Shown: piece after piece, positions 1 to 9,051 of the stretch
How positions within the stretch are numbered: position 1 is the stretch's first letter
Layout: the number at the start of each line of letters is the position of its first letter
Position numbers and translations under genes: made by a program
Assembly (NCBI RefSeq): GCF_026344005.1
Contig: NZ_JAPKNH010000002.1
Span: 558,001-622,000 of the forward strand
DNA: 64,000 bases
Direction: 5' to 3'
From: Kaistia terrae
GTDB lineage: Bacteria > Pseudomonadota > Alphaproteobacteria > Rhizobiales > Kaistiaceae
The notes under the pieces: generated by a model
Database searches by the model: none
Seen by the model: the letters and a program-made list of their open reading frames with translations, nothing else
Told to the model about the DNA's origin: nothing

Positions 1-971
1 ATGTCGACAAGCTGACCTATGCCGCCAACCTCGCCTCGCTGGCGCCGATCACCGATCACTCGCTGTACAGCTTTGTCCACGCGGATGTGTGCGACGCGAC
101 CGCCATGGCCGACGTGTTTCGCCGGTATGAGCCGGATGCCGTGATTCACCTCGCGGCCGAAAGCCATGTCGATCGTTCGATCGGCAATCCGGGCGAGTTC
201 CTGCAGACCAACATCATGGGCACCGCGACGCTGCTTGAAGCGACGCGCGCGTATCTCGACCGGCTCGGCGCCGAGAAGCGTACGGCGTTCCGTTTCCTGC
301 ATGTCTCGACGGACGAAGTGTTCGGCTCGCTCGGGGCGGACGGATTGTTTCATGAGGCGACGCCCTATGATCCGTCCTCGCCCTATTCGGCCAGCAAGGC
401 GGCGTCCGACCATCTGGTCCGCGCCTGGCAGCGCACCTATGGCGTGCCGGCGCTGATTTCCAACTGCTCGAACAATTACGGGCCGTATCATTTCCCGGAA
501 AAGCTGATCCCGCTCGTCATCCTCAATGCCATCGAAGGCAAGCCGATCCGCGTCTATGGCGACGGGCTAAACGTGCGCGACTGGCTCTATGTCGAGGACC
601 ATGCCCGCGCGCTGTTCCTCGCGCTGACGCGTGGAACGCCGGGCGAGAGCTACAATATCGGCGGCCGCAACGAGCGGACCAATCTCGACGTGGTGCGCAG
701 CATCTGCGCCATCCTCGACCGCCGGCGCGATGCCGGGGCTCCGCATGAAGAACTGATCGAGTTCGTCGCCGACCGGCCCGGTCATGATCACCGCTATGCG
801 ATCGACCCGACCAAGGCTGAGGCGGAACTGGGCTGGCAGGCGGCGGAAAGCTTCGACAGCGGCATCGAAAAGACCGTTGTATGGTATCTCGACCGGCGCG
901 ACTGGTGGGAGCCGATCCGCAGCGGTACCTATCAGGGCCAACGGCTCGGCCTGCTGGCGAGCGTGCCGTGA
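1..971 (+). CDS. rmlB: dTDP-glucose 4,6-dehydratase, 5' end cut by window
   Basis: Converts dTDP-glucose to dTDP-4-keto-6-deoxyglucose, the second step of dTDP-L-rhamnose synthesis. The reading frame is open from base 3 with no stop, and the visible part reads [13 protein letters not shown], a typical early stretch of RmlB, so about 30 residues carrying the GxxGxxG NAD motif lie outside the window. Visible signatures are AAESHVDRS, the catalytic YSASK (Tyr-x-x-x-Lys), and [14 protein letters not shown]. The stop TGA overlaps the rmlD start by one base, so the genes are translationally coupled. The first internal ATG near base 87 is not the real start. Identification is secure; only the N-terminus is unknown. 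Confidence 0.95.
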   Translation, partial: VDKLTYAANLASLAPITDHSLYSFVHADVCDATAMADVFRRYEPDAVIHLAAESHVDRSIGNPGEFLQTNIMGTATLLEATRAYLDRLGAEKRTAFRFLHVSTDEVFGSLGADGLFHEATPYDPSSPYSASKAASDHLVRAWQRTYGVPALISNCSNNYGPYHFPEKLIPLVILNAIEGKPIRVYGDGLNVRDWLYVEDHARALFLALTRGTPGESYNIGGRNERTNLDVVRSICAILDRRRDAGAPHEELIEFVADRPGHDHRYAIDPTKAEAELGWQAAESFDSGIEKTVVWYLDRRDWWEPIRSGTYQGQRLGLLASVP

Positions 972-1855
972 TGCGGATTTTTGTCGCCGGTTCCGCCGGT
1001 CAGTTGGCGCGCGCTTTGACGTCGCGGGCCGCCGCGCACGACCAGGTCGTCGCCACGTTCGGCCGGCCGGAGTTCGACCTGGCCCGTCCCGCCGAGATGG
1101 CGCGGGTGATCGCCGGCTTCGAGCCGGATCTCGTCATCAATGCCGCAGCCTATACAGCCGTCGACCGGGCGGAGAGCGAGGCCGATCTGGCCATGGCGAT
1201 CAATCGCGATGGCGCAGCGCAGCTTGCCGTGGTTTCGCGCCAGCTGGGCCTGCCGTTCCTGCATGTTTCGACGGACTATGTCTTCGATGGCGAGAAGGGC
1301 GCGCCCTATGTCGAGACCGACGCGACCCATCCGCTCGGCGTCTATGGCCATACCAAGCTTGCGGGCGAGAACGCGGTCCTGTCCCAAAATCCCGATGCGC
1401 TGATCTTCCGCACCGGCTGGGTCTATGGCCCGGACGGCGGCAATTTTGTCCGCACGATGGTCCGTCTCGCCGGAGAGAAAGAGCATCTGGATATCGTCGC
1501 CGATCGCTTCGGCAATCCGACATCGGCGTCCGATCTCGCAGATGCCTTGCTGGCCATCGCCCATCGGGCGAAGGGCGCGGCCGGCGGCGTGTTTCATCTT
1601 GCTGGCGGCGCCGAGGCGAGCTGGTTCGATCTCGCCAGCGGCGTCATGGCGCGGCTCGCGGAAACCGGGCGCAAGGTGCCGACGCTAGGAAAAATATCGG
1701 GCGACGCCTATGTCGCCCCTGCCGCGCGACCGCGTGATTCAAGGCTCGATGGCTCGCTTGCGGAGCGAACTTTTGGCGTCCGCCTGCCCGGCTGGACGGA
1801 CAGTCTCGGTGTCACTGTCGACGCCATCCTCAATCCCGAACGGAATGCTGCATGA
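971..1855 (+). CDS. rmlD: dTDP-4-dehydrorhamnose reductase
   Basis: NAD(P)H-dependent reductase making dTDP-L-rhamnose, the last step of the pathway. The 294-residue product starts [16 protein letters not shown], with a nucleotide-binding GxxGQL motif at the very N-terminus as usual for RmlD, followed by STDYVFDG and the catalytic YGHTK (Tyr-x-x-x-Lys). Length is normal for the family. The start at 971 was preferred over an upstream in-frame codon because it overlaps the rmlB stop (TGATG) and places the Rossmann motif correctly. The gene ends in an ATGA overlap with rmlA, so rmlB-rmlD-rmlA form one tightly coupled operon. Confidence 0.95.
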   Translation: MRIFVAGSAGQLARALTSRAAAHDQVVATFGRPEFDLARPAEMARVIAGFEPDLVINAAAYTAVDRAESEADLAMAINRDGAAQLAVVSRQLGLPFLHVSTDYVFDGEKGAPYVETDATHPLGVYGHTKLAGENAVLSQNPDALIFRTGWVYGPDGGNFVRTMVRLAGEKEHLDIVADRFGNPTSASDLADALLAIAHRAKGAAGGVFHLAGGAEASWFDLASGVMARLAETGRKVPTLGKISGDAYVAPAARPRDSRLDGSLAERTFGVRLPGWTDSLGVTVDAILNPERNAA

Positions 1856-2724
1856 AGGGTATCGTACTCGCCGGCGGCGCCGGCACGCGGTTGCATCCGA
1901 TGACGATGGTCACCAGCAAGCAATTGCTGCCGATCTACGACAAGCCGATGATCTACTATCCGCTGTCGACGCTGATGCTGGCAGGCATCCGCGACATCCT
2001 GCTCATCTCGACGCCGCAGGACCTGCCGAATTTCCAGGCGCTGCTGGGCGATGGCTCGCAGTGGGGCATTTCGCTTTCCTACGCCGTGCAGCCGACGCCC
2101 GATGGGCTGGCGCAGGCCTATCGGATCGGCGCCGATTTCGTTGCCGGCCAGCGGTCCGCCCTGGTCCTGGGCGACAACATCTTCTTTGGTCATGGCCTGA
2201 CGGCACTACTCGCCCGGGCGCAGGCACGGGAAACCGGGGCGACGGTGTTCGCCTATCACGTGCAAGACCCCGAGCGGTATGGCGTTGTGGCACTGGATGC
2301 CCAGCAGCGGGCTGTCTCGCTCGAGGAGAAGCCGAAGCGGCCGCTGTCCAACTGGGCGGTTACCGGCCTCTATTTCTATGACGAGACGGTGGTCGATATC
2401 GCCGCCGACCTCAAGCCATCGGCGCGCGGTGAACTGGAGATCACCGACATCAACAGCGTCTATCTGGAGCGCGGCGCGCTGCATGTCGAGAAGATGGGCC
2501 GTGGCTATGCCTGGCTCGATACCGGCACGCCCGATAGCCTGATCGAGGCGTCCAAGTTCGTGCGCATTCTCGAACAACGCCAGGGTTTGAAGATCTGCTG
2601 CCCGGAAGAAATCGCCTACCAGATGGGCTTCATCGACGCCGCCGCCCTGGAACGCCTCGGCGTGGCACTCGGCAAGAGCTCATACGGCCAGTACCTGCTC
2701 AAAATGGTTCTCGCCGAACGCTGA
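1852..2724 (+). CDS. rmlA: Glucose-1-phosphate thymidylyltransferase
   Basis: First enzyme of dTDP-rhamnose synthesis: dTTP plus glucose-1-phosphate gives dTDP-glucose and pyrophosphate. The 290-residue product opens [18 protein letters not shown], the nucleotidyltransferase signature GGxGTRLxPxT, followed by [17 protein letters not shown] and LGDNIFFG, all typical of RmlA. Length is as expected. It overlaps rmlD by four bases (ATGA). No strong terminator is seen behind it. The fourth gene, rmlC, is not next but about 1.7 kb away on the opposite strand, separated by the TetR/SDR pair. Confidence 0.96.
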   Translation: MKGIVLAGGAGTRLHPMTMVTSKQLLPIYDKPMIYYPLSTLMLAGIRDILLISTPQDLPNFQALLGDGSQWGISLSYAVQPTPDGLAQAYRIGADFVAGQRSALVLGDNIFFGHGLTALLARAQARETGATVFAYHVQDPERYGVVALDAQQRAVSLEEKPKRPLSNWAVTGLYFYDETVVDIAADLKPSARGELEITDINSVYLERGALHVEKMGRGYAWLDTGTPDSLIEASKFVRILEQRQGLKICCPEEIAYQMGFIDAAALERLGVALGKSSYGQYLLKMVLAER

Positions 2725-2900
2725 ATTGGATGCGTGGCTTCCTGGCATGCCTCGAAGATCGGCCGGCAAGGGCAGGGGATTCGCGCGATCCAATTATCTG
2801 ATTTCCGAAGCATATCGGCGCGAGCCGGCCTTACCGGCTCCAAAAATCCGACTCGCATGACGAGACGCCCTTGAAAGGACACAGAGCCTGATCCAATTAA

Positions 2901-2918
2901 TGAGCAAGCACTCGCTCA
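2901..2918. promoter_or_regulatory. Candidate TetR operator, copy 1
   Basis: An 18-bp near-palindrome, TGAGCAAGCACTCGCTCA, just upstream of the tetR start. The same outer half-sites TGAG/CTCA and a similar core recur at 3513-3540 in front of the SDR gene. Two copies flanking a TetR gene, each before a start codon, are the usual arrangement for autoregulation plus control of a target gene. A TTGAAA at 2871-2876 could be a -35 element, which would put the operator near the -10 region. Function is inferred from symmetry and position. Confidence 0.65.
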
Positions 2919-2931
2919 TCAGGTTGTTGGA

Positions 2932-3501
2932 ATGGCTCGTCCCCTCAGTGAAGAAAAGCGCGAAGCGATCCTCACCGCTGCCATCGAACTGGTGGCGACG
3001 CAGGGAACCGGTGCGCCCACGGCGAAGATTGCCAAGGCGGCCGGCTTTGCCGAGGGAACGCTGTTCACCTATTTCGCCACCAAGGACGATCTGCTCAACC
3101 AGGTTTTCCTCGAAATCGAGGCGGAGCTGGCGGCTGCGCTTCTCGATGGCTACCCGGGGGACGGCAGCCCCTATGAGCGGACCCGGCATCTCTGGGATCG
3201 GCTGATCGACTGGGGGGCGGCGAACCCCGCAAAACGCAAGGCAATGCGCCAGCTCAAGGTCTCCGATCGCGTCTCCGAGGACAGCCGCTGCCGTGCCGGC
3301 GAACTATTCCAGGAGATCACTGGAGTGCTGGAGCAGAACCTCGCCGACCATGCGCCGGTCGGACAAAAGGTGACCTATGTCGCCGCCATACTCGACACGC
3401 TGGCCGAGACAACGCTGGAGTTCATCCTGCGCGATCCCGAAAAGCGCGAACACTACAAACAGTCCGGCTTCGAGATATTCTGGAAGGGGATCGCCCGCTG
3501 A
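2932..3501 (+). CDS. TetR/AcrR family transcriptional regulator
   Basis: A 189-residue one-component repressor. Residues about 8-55 form the TetR DNA-binding domain, ending in the characteristic GTLFTYFATKDDLLNQVF; the C-terminal ligand domain is not recognisable to a named subfamily. Matching palindromes lie at 2901-2918 before this gene and 3513-3540 before the following SDR gene, so it probably represses itself and the SDR, released by a small aldehyde, ketone or lipophilic compound. The ATG at 2932 has only a weak ribosome site (AGGTTGTTGGA). The gene sits between rmlA and rmlC, with which it has no obvious functional link. Confidence 0.9.
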   Translation: MARPLSEEKREAILTAAIELVATQGTGAPTAKIAKAAGFAEGTLFTYFATKDDLLNQVFLEIEAELAAALLDGYPGDGSPYERTRHLWDRLIDWGAANPAKRKAMRQLKVSDRVSEDSRCRAGELFQEITGVLEQNLADHAPVGQKVTYVAAILDTLAETTLEFILRDPEKREHYKQSGFEIFWKGIAR

Positions 3502-3512
3502 TTTTTTGTCCT

Positions 3513-3540
3513 TTTAATGAGTGCGTGCTCGCTCATTAAA
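3513..3540. promoter_or_regulatory. Candidate TetR operator, copy 2
   Basis: A 28-bp palindrome with perfect 9-bp outer arms TTTAATGAG / CTCATTAAA around a TGCGTGCTCG core. It lies 12 bases behind the tetR stop and 18 bases before the SDR start at 3559. It shares TGAG...CTCA and the CTCGCTCA half with the copy at 2901-2918. A repressor bound here would cover the SDR promoter or its leader. Role inferred. Confidence 0.65.
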
Positions 3541-3558
3541 CATAGAAAGAAAGATCCG

Positions 3559-4452
3559 ATGTCCAATACTCAAACGTCCAAGGCTTCCATGTCCAAGATC
3601 TGGTTGATTACCGGCAGCGCTCACGGGCTCGGCCGCTCGATCGTAGAAGCCGCTCTCGCTGCGGGAGATTGCGTTGTCGCCACGGCGCGCAATCCCGAAA
3701 GGCTTGGTGATCTGGAGGCAAAACACGGCGGCAATCTACGCAGCTTCGCGCTTGACGTGACCGATGCCGAGGCGGCGCAAGCGGCCGTCGATTTCGCGAT
3801 CCAGACGTTTGGCCGGCTCGACGTTCTCGTCAACAATGCGGGTTATGGCCATCTCATCCCGTTCGAGCAGACGGACGCTGCGGATTTTCGCGCTCAGATC
3901 GATACGAACTTCTATGGCGTCGTCAACCTGACGCGAGCGGCGCTGCCCGCGATGCGCCGGCAGCGTGCCGGCCATATCATCAATATCTCGTCGGTCGGCG
4001 GACGTACCAGTGCGCCGGGCATGGCCGCCTATCAGGCGGCGAAATGGGCGGTAGGTGGCTTCACCGAGGTGATCGCCAAGGAAACCGCGTCGTTCGGCGT
4101 CAAGATCGTCGCGGTCGAGCCGGGCGGTATGCGCACGGCCTGGGCTCAGGTCGCTGGGAGGGCTGCGCCCGACTTGCTGCCAGACTACGAGCCGACCGTC
4201 GGGGCCTTGCTTGGTATGATCAAGGCCTATGCAGGCAATGAGGTCGGGGACCCAGCCAGGATCGCCGATGTCGTCGTCGACCTCGCCGGTCGCAATACGG
4301 TTCCGGCGCATCTGATCTTGGGCAGCGACGCCCTGCATATCTATGAACTTGCCGAGGCGGCGCGCCAGGCCGAGGCGAAGGAATGGGCAGCCGTTAGCGC
4401 CTCGACCGATTTCGAGGGCTCGGAACTGTCAATCCTGGAAGGCTGGAAATAA
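3559..4452 (+). CDS. SDR family oxidoreductase, TetR-linked
   Basis: Classical short-chain dehydrogenase/reductase of 297 residues. It has the cofactor motif TGSAHGLG near residue 15, the NNAGYG motif, the catalytic Ser in ISSVGG and YQAAK (Tyr-x-x-x-Lys). The ATARNP stretch at the end of the second strand, with an Arg, suggests NADP preference. The start at 3559 follows an AGAAAGAAAG ribosome site; an earlier in-frame codon at 3517 lies inside the operator and is unlikely. It resembles the stand-alone carbonyl reductases often adjacent to TetR regulators. The substrate is unknown. It converges with rmlC, with only six bases between the two stops. Confidence 0.9.
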   Translation: MSNTQTSKASMSKIWLITGSAHGLGRSIVEAALAAGDCVVATARNPERLGDLEAKHGGNLRSFALDVTDAEAAQAAVDFAIQTFGRLDVLVNNAGYGHLIPFEQTDAADFRAQIDTNFYGVVNLTRAALPAMRRQRAGHIINISSVGGRTSAPGMAAYQAAKWAVGGFTEVIAKETASFGVKIVAVEPGGMRTAWAQVAGRAAPDLLPDYEPTVGALLGMIKAYAGNEVGDPARIADVVVDLAGRNTVPAHLILGSDALHIYELAEAARQAEAKEWAAVSASTDFEGSELSILEGWK

Positions 4453-4458
4453 GGCGCC

Positions 4459-5013
4459 CTAGCGGATCGCGAGGTCGGCGAGCCTGGGATGAAGTCGGTC
4501 GCGATCTGAAAGGGTCGCGTCTGCTTCACTGACGGGCCAGACGATGCCGAGCGCCGGGTCGTTCCAGGCGAGGCCGCGATCATGCGTCGGACTATAGAAA
4601 TCCGACGTCTTGTAGAAGACCTCGGTATCCGGCTCAAGCGTGCAGAAACCATGGGCGAATCCGGTCGGCACATAGAGTTGCGCCCGGTTTTCGGCTGAAA
4701 GCGTCACCGCGACATGCTGGCCGAAGGTGGGCGATCGCGGGCGGATATCGACGGCGACGTCGAGGATTGAGCCCCGGAGCACGCGAACCAGCTTGGCCTG
4801 TGCGCGCGGATCGAGTTGGAAATGCAGTCCGCGCAGCGTCCCGGCCGGACGTGACAGCGACTGGTTGTCCTGGACGAAGGGAACGCCGGGCGCGACGTTG
4901 CGCTCGAAAAGATCCTGCCGAAACGCCTCAAAGAAGCAGCCGCGTGCATCCCCATGTACCGTCGGGTGGATGAGGGCTGGTCCTTCGATGGCAAAGCGTT
5001 CGACGGTCGTCAT
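4459..5013 (-). CDS. rmlC: dTDP-4-dehydrorhamnose 3,5-epimerase
   Basis: Epimerises C3 and C5 of dTDP-4-keto-6-deoxyglucose, the third step of dTDP-rhamnose synthesis. The 184-residue cupin protein shows HPTVHGDARGCFFEAF near the N-terminus, FVQDNQSLSRPAGTLRGLHFQ with the catalytic His, VDIRPRSPTFG, and YVPTGFAHGFCTLEPD. The start MTTVERF at 5013 was chosen because the frame stays open far upstream only as antisense of the next gene. It completes the rml set started at base 1 but is inverted and separated from it by the TetR/SDR pair. Confidence 0.95.
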   Translation of the reverse strand: MTTVERFAIEGPALIHPTVHGDARGCFFEAFRQDLFERNVAPGVPFVQDNQSLSRPAGTLRGLHFQLDPRAQAKLVRVLRGSILDVAVDIRPRSPTFGQHVAVTLSAENRAQLYVPTGFAHGFCTLEPDTEVFYKTSDFYSPTHDRGLAWNDPALGIVWPVSEADATLSDRDRLHPRLADLAIR

Positions 5014-5106
5014 GGTGTGAGCGGCTCCGATCTCAAGGGAGGGCAGCTTTGACGCGATCGGGGGCAGAGTGCAAGCCGTCGGCGCATCGCCGCATGGACA
5101 GCGCGA

Positions 5107-5814
5107 TTGGCCGGCTTCATGGTGGCGGCCAAGCGCAGGACGACGGACGAATCGGCCGAGTTGGCGCGGCGCGTTACAGCGCGTTGTTCGCTCGATCCGG
5201 AAACCTTGATGTCGCTTCGGCCGCTCACCCTCTTCGTCACCAGCTTCGGCGGGCAGGCCGTCATCCTGCCGATCCTGATCCTGGTGATTTTGATCCTGTT
5301 GGTCTCCGGCCAGCGTCGCGCTGCCTTCTGGTGGGCGTTCTCGGTCGTTCTGGTGCTGGGCTTGGTGCTGGTCGCCAAGATCGGCTTCATCCCCTGCGGC
5401 AGATACTTTCCGGCCCTTGATCTTCGCAGCCCGAGCGGTCATGCGGGAGCGTCGATGGCGGTCTATGGCGGTCTCGCCGTGCTGGTGGCGCGGCTGGCGC
5501 GGACCCGGGCGCTTGGGGGATTGGCACTTCTCTGCGGATTTGGCGTCTCCCTGGCCATTGCCGTCACCCGCATCGTGCTGGGGGCGCATACGGTGTCTGA
5601 AACCGTGCTTGGCGGCGCAATCGGGTTGATCGCACCGATCCTTCTTGCTACCCGGCAGGACCTCTTCCTGCGGCCGGTCCGGCTCAAGTGGATCTGGCTG
5701 CTTGTCGCGCCGGTGATCGTTGTGGCGCTGCTGCGCGGCGTCGATCTCGGCGCCGAGACGGCCATCGAACATGTGGCCCGTCAACTCAACGCGCTGCTCG
5801 GTGTCTGCCGCTGA
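5107..5814 (+). CDS. PAP2-type membrane phosphatase
   Basis: Integral membrane phosphatase of the PAP2/undecaprenyl-pyrophosphate or lipid phosphatase family. Motifs seen are a K...R pair (KIGFIPCGR, weak phosphatase motif 1), LRSPSGHAG (motif 2, PSGH) and TRIVLGAHTVSETVLGG (motif 3, R and H present; the usual final Asp is Glu). About six hydrophobic segments follow. The start is uncertain: TTG at 5107, ATG at 5119, or ATG at 5209 (MSLRPLTLF), which gives the more usual family length and would remove the charged N-terminal extension. It is divergent from rmlC, so a link to polysaccharide or lipid-carrier recycling is possible but unproven. Confidence 0.8.
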   Translation: MAGFMVAAKRRTTDESAELARRVTARCSLDPETLMSLRPLTLFVTSFGGQAVILPILILVILILLVSGQRRAAFWWAFSVVLVLGLVLVAKIGFIPCGRYFPALDLRSPSGHAGASMAVYGGLAVLVARLARTRALGGLALLCGFGVSLAIAVTRIVLGAHTVSETVLGGAIGLIAPILLATRQDLFLRPVRLKWIWLLVAPVIVVALLRGVDLGAETAIEHVARQLNALLGVCR

Positions 5815-5928
5815 ACGGTCGCCTCAATACCGGCCGCGCAGCACCAGCTTGCAGGCCGGCGCTCCTTTTGAATGCCAAGCGGCGCCCATCGCAGCCCTCA
5901 ACGATGTCGATCCTCCGGGCGCGCGGAT

Positions 5929-6399
5929 CTAGCCGGTCTTAAGAGATCGCCGCCGCGCCAAAAGGCCATCGACGCTCCAGGCGCCGGGGCCTGCGGCGGC
6001 GATATAGAAGAAGATGAAGCAGAACAGGATCGCCTCGATACCGCCATTGCGGAGCGGAAAGAAATCCGTCGGCTGGTGGATCATGAAATAGGCGATCGCC
6101 ATTTCTCCCGAGAGGAGGAACGCGACCGGGCCGGTGAACAATCCGATCAGCAGCAGCGGCGCGCCGATGATTTCAACAAGCCCTGCGACCCAGAAGATGG
6201 AAAACCGCGGCAATTCGGAGAGCGTCTCCGAATAGGGGAAACCGAGCAGCTTCGCTGTTCCGAATTCGAGATAGACCAGCGCCGTGGCGATCCGCAGCAG
6301 CGACAGGATCTGCGGACGCCATCTGGCCAAGGCTCCTATGCGCGGCCATCCCGCTACAAGGTCCCGACCGTGGCCGACGTCGCTCCGATCAATGTCCAT
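5929..6399 (-). CDS. DoxX family membrane protein
   Basis: A 156-residue inner membrane protein with four hydrophobic segments typical of DoxX: LLRIATALVYLEFGTAKLLGFP, FWVAGLVEIIGAPLLLIGL, GPVAFLLSGEMAIAYFMIHQP and AILFCFIFFYIAAAG. DoxX-like proteins associate with redox or thiol stress functions, but the precise role is not established. The start at 6399 is set by an excellent ribosome site (TGGAGGAAGAC) on the minus strand; longer in-frame options lack one. It is divergent from the 72-aa gene that starts at 6537. Confidence 0.88.
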   Translation of the reverse strand: MDIDRSDVGHGRDLVAGWPRIGALARWRPQILSLLRIATALVYLEFGTAKLLGFPYSETLSELPRFSIFWVAGLVEIIGAPLLLIGLFTGPVAFLLSGEMAIAYFMIHQPTDFFPLRNGGIEAILFCFIFFYIAAAGPGAWSVDGLLARRRSLKTG

Positions 6400-6536
6400 G
6401 TCTTCCTCCACCGCTGTCGTCCCGACGAATGCCAGCTTGGAAATAGCGCTGTCGGTGCGATTGCTTTGCTTTGTCTGGAACGAAAACAGCGCTCGCGCCT
6501 TGTTTATTCGAAGACGCATTCTGGAGGAGACATTCC

Positions 6537-6755
6537 ATGCCTGTGAAGGAACTGCTCAAGTCGCTGGTGCCCGGTCACGCCGCGCGCCACACCCGCAAGG
6601 AAAAGGAAAGCCGCCTGGACAAGGAGCTCAAGGAAACCTTTCCGACGAGTGATACGCCGGGCAGCGTTCAGCCTGGCTCCGGCATCACGGGCGCCGAGGT
6701 GAAGCCATCGAAATTGTCCCCGTCGCAGATTGCCAAGGGCAAGACGATCGACTGA
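6537..6755 (+). CDS. Small conserved hypothetical protein (72 aa)
   Basis: Starts MPVKELLKSLVPG after a strong GGAGGAGA ribosome site at 6523. The product is 72 residues, soluble, rich in Lys, Glu and Pro, without membrane segments. It contains KELKETFPTSDTPGS, close to a short ETFPxSDPP motif that I recall from small uncharacterised alphaproteobacterial proteins. A good rho-independent terminator follows at 6827-6857, so the gene is probably transcribed alone. Function unknown; the highly charged, disordered look would suit a stress or nucleic-acid-associated protein, but that is a guess. Confidence 0.75.
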   Translation: MPVKELLKSLVPGHAARHTRKEKESRLDKELKETFPTSDTPGSVQPGSGITGAEVKPSKLSPSQIAKGKTID

Positions 6756-6826
6756 TCCGATACCGATTCTTTGCGACGAGGCTTCCCGAATCCTCCCTGA
6801 GTGCCATTGCGCGCTCCACCTCAATA

Positions 6827-6857
6827 CCCCGTTGGCCCTTCGGTCGGCGGGGTTTTT
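6827..6857 (+). terminator. Rho-independent terminator
   Basis: An 11-bp stem CCCCGTTGGCC / GGTCGGCGGGG (including G-U pairs) with a CTTC loop, followed directly by TTTTTC. It ends the 72-aa gene transcript before the deaminase gene. Confidence 0.85.
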
Positions 6858-6976
6858 CTTGATGGATGGCGGTAGCAGCGATGCAGATCGTCGACTTGAA
6901 TGTGATTTTGCAGCCCTTGGAAGCCCCTCCGATTCAAGGCAAACTCATGCCGCCATAGCTCTTTGGGGAACCGTTG

Positions 6977-7447
6977 ATGGAAAGCCACGAGCCGTTTTTA
7001 CGTGAGGCGATTGCGCTCTCGAAATCCGCAATGGATCGCGGCGACGAACCGTTTGGCTCGGTGCTGGTGAAGGACGGCGAAGTAATCCTGCGCGCCGAAA
7101 ACAGCGTCTTCACCGGCCACGATATGACGAACCACGCCGAGATGAACCTGATCAAGCTGGCGGCGCAGCACTACGATACGGCTTTTCTCGCTGACTGCAC
7201 GCTCTACACCAGCACGGAGCCGTGCGCGATGTGCTCGGGGGCGATCTACTGGTCGGGCATCGGCCGTATGGTGTTTGCGTGCTCCGAAGAGCGCCTTGGA
7301 GAGATCGCCGGGATCGGATTGAACGTGCCGAGCCGGGCGGTGTTGCAAACTGGCGCCCGCATCGTCACCGTGATTGGCCCGGCCATCGAACACGAAGCCG
7401 CTGAAGTACATCAGGAATTCTGGCCGAAGCATCTGGGCAAGGCCTAG
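6977..7447 (+). CDS. Nucleoside or guanine deaminase, CDA fold
   Basis: Zinc deaminase of the cytidine/deoxycytidylate deaminase superfamily, 156 residues. The zinc ligands and proton-shuttling Glu are visible as NHAEMNLI (HAE) and STEPCAMCSGAIYW (PCxxC). The sequence around GDEPFGSVLVKDGEVI and the lack of a tRNA-binding basic C-terminus favour a guanine deaminase or general nucleoside deaminase rather than TadA. ATG at 6977 is preferred over the TTG one codon earlier. It converges with the sugar kinase gene. Confidence 0.85.
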   Translation: MESHEPFLREAIALSKSAMDRGDEPFGSVLVKDGEVILRAENSVFTGHDMTNHAEMNLIKLAAQHYDTAFLADCTLYTSTEPCAMCSGAIYWSGIGRMVFACSEERLGEIAGIGLNVPSRAVLQTGARIVTVIGPAIEHEAAEVHQEFWPKHLGKA

Positions 7448-7493
7448 ACCCTTCGACTGAAGATCCTGCCCAACTCGACCGGATGAGTCTAGC

Positions 7494-8993
7494 TTAGGGC
7501 ATGGCGAAGACGGGCTTCAGCGCGACATAGGCGGCGCGGTAGCGCGCATAGCCATTGTCGTAGACTTCGCGATTGGCCGGGTTCGGCTGGATCAGTGCTC
7601 CCTGCGTGGCGAGGCTGGAGATCCCGCTCCACTCTGTCGCCAGGCCCGTGCCCATCGCCGCGACCCAGGCAGCGCCTACCGACGAGCCATATGGGTTATC
7701 GAGCAGCTGCACGGGCGCGCCGATGACGTCGGCCATGATCTGCATCCAGACCCGGCTCTTCGTGCCGCCATCGGAGGCGAAGAAGCGGCGCGGCGCATGG
7801 CCCATATCGGCGAGTACGTCGATGTGGTGGCGGAAGCCATAGGCGACGCCTTCGAGCAGGGCGCGCCAGATGTGGCCCTTCGTGTTGCCGAGGCTGAGGC
7901 CGATATAGGTGCCGCGCGCCAGCGGATCGTGGATCGGGGTCTTTTCGCCGAGGAAATAGGGCAGGCACAGCACCCCGTCGCTGCCGGCGGCAATCGCTCC
8001 AGCCAGCCTGTCGAGAACGACATGCGGCCGCTCTTCGGTATCTCCTTCCACGAGCAGACCGGCCATCCAGTTCAGCGCCGAGCCGGACGAGGCCATGCAG
8101 CCATTCGGCGCAAACAGGCCGGGGACAAGGTGGTAGTCCAGATAAAGCCGTGCATCCGGCATCGCCTTGTCGGCCGCCACGACGATATCGCCGGCGCCGC
8201 CGAATTTGAGCAGAACGTCGCCATTCGATGCGATACCGGCGGCAAGTGCCGAGGCGATGTGGTCGGCCGCGCCGCCGAACACCGGTAGGCCTTCCGGCAA
8301 ACCGGTTTCGCGCGCCGCCTCGGCTGTGACCGTGCCCATTTGTTCGTGTGTCACGGTGCGGTCCGGCACGGCGCTGCGCGGAATGCCAGCCAGCGCCACT
8401 AGGTCGTCGGCGATCTTTCCGCTGGCGACATCGGTGAACCCCGCTTCCAATGCCCAGTTCTGCTCGACGGCACGGCGGCCGGTCAGCCGCCAGTTGATGT
8501 AGTCATAAGAACCGAACACGGTTGCGATGCGCGAAAAGATGTCCGGCTCGTGCTTGGCGATCCAGCGAAGCTTCGCCGCGACCAGTTGCTGGTTGACGCC
8601 GTTGCCGGTGCGCTGGAGGAAGGCCGCCTCATCGATCTCGCGCTTCAGTCCCTCGACCTCTTCGCCACAACGGCCATCGCTTTGCTGGATGCTGGGGCGC
8701 AGCACCTTGCCGTCCGCATCAAGCAGGACGACGGCGGGCAGCATGCCGGTCACGCAGAGCCCGGCGAGCGATTGCGGGCCATCGGGGAGGGCGGCGATCG
8801 TCTCGCGCAGTATTTCGCGGGTGTTCGACCACCATTGCGCCGGGTCTTCCTCCGCCCAGCTTGGACGCGGCGAGGCGAGCGTCACCGGCCGCGATGCCAT
8901 GTGCAGGATCTGGTCGGGAATACGGACCGCGATCGAGATGGTCGAGGTCGTACCGATATCGAGGCCGATGACAGTGGTCTTCAAGGCAGGCAT
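7494..8993 (-). CDS. FGGY-family carbohydrate kinase (xylulokinase-like)
   Basis: ATP-dependent sugar kinase of 499 residues, the usual FGGY length. The N-terminus reads VIGLDIGTTSTISIAV (phosphate 1 motif); FGGAADHIASALAAGI and ASDGGTKSRVWMQIMADV are further FGGY landmarks, the latter the family signature. Xylulokinase-like overall, but the exact ketose is not readable from sequence. It follows the DeoR gene by 58 bases on the same strand and faces away from an SDR dehydrogenase, a set suited to oxidising a polyol to a ketose and phosphorylating it. ATG at 8993 was preferred because upstream in-frame residues overlap the deoR reading frame. Confidence 0.9.
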   Translation of the reverse strand: MPALKTTVIGLDIGTTSTISIAVRIPDQILHMASRPVTLASPRPSWAEEDPAQWWSNTREILRETIAALPDGPQSLAGLCVTGMLPAVVLLDADGKVLRPSIQQSDGRCGEEVEGLKREIDEAAFLQRTGNGVNQQLVAAKLRWIAKHEPDIFSRIATVFGSYDYINWRLTGRRAVEQNWALEAGFTDVASGKIADDLVALAGIPRSAVPDRTVTHEQMGTVTAEAARETGLPEGLPVFGGAADHIASALAAGIASNGDVLLKFGGAGDIVVAADKAMPDARLYLDYHLVPGLFAPNGCMASSGSALNWMAGLLVEGDTEERPHVVLDRLAGAIAAGSDGVLCLPYFLGEKTPIHDPLARGTYIGLSLGNTKGHIWRALLEGVAYGFRHHIDVLADMGHAPRRFFASDGGTKSRVWMQIMADVIGAPVQLLDNPYGSSVGAAWVAAMGTGLATEWSGISSLATQGALIQPNPANREVYDNGYARYRAAYVALKPVFAMP

Positions 8994-9051
8994 CCGGGGA
9001 GTTCCAGTCAGTTGCCGGGCGATAGGCCAGCGGTGGAAACAGGCGCGGCGA

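Noticed and set aside
5014-5784. N-terminal extension of rmlC to about 441 residues
   Set aside because: The added part is antisense to the PAP2 gene and low in family similarity; the normal RmlC start is at 5013.
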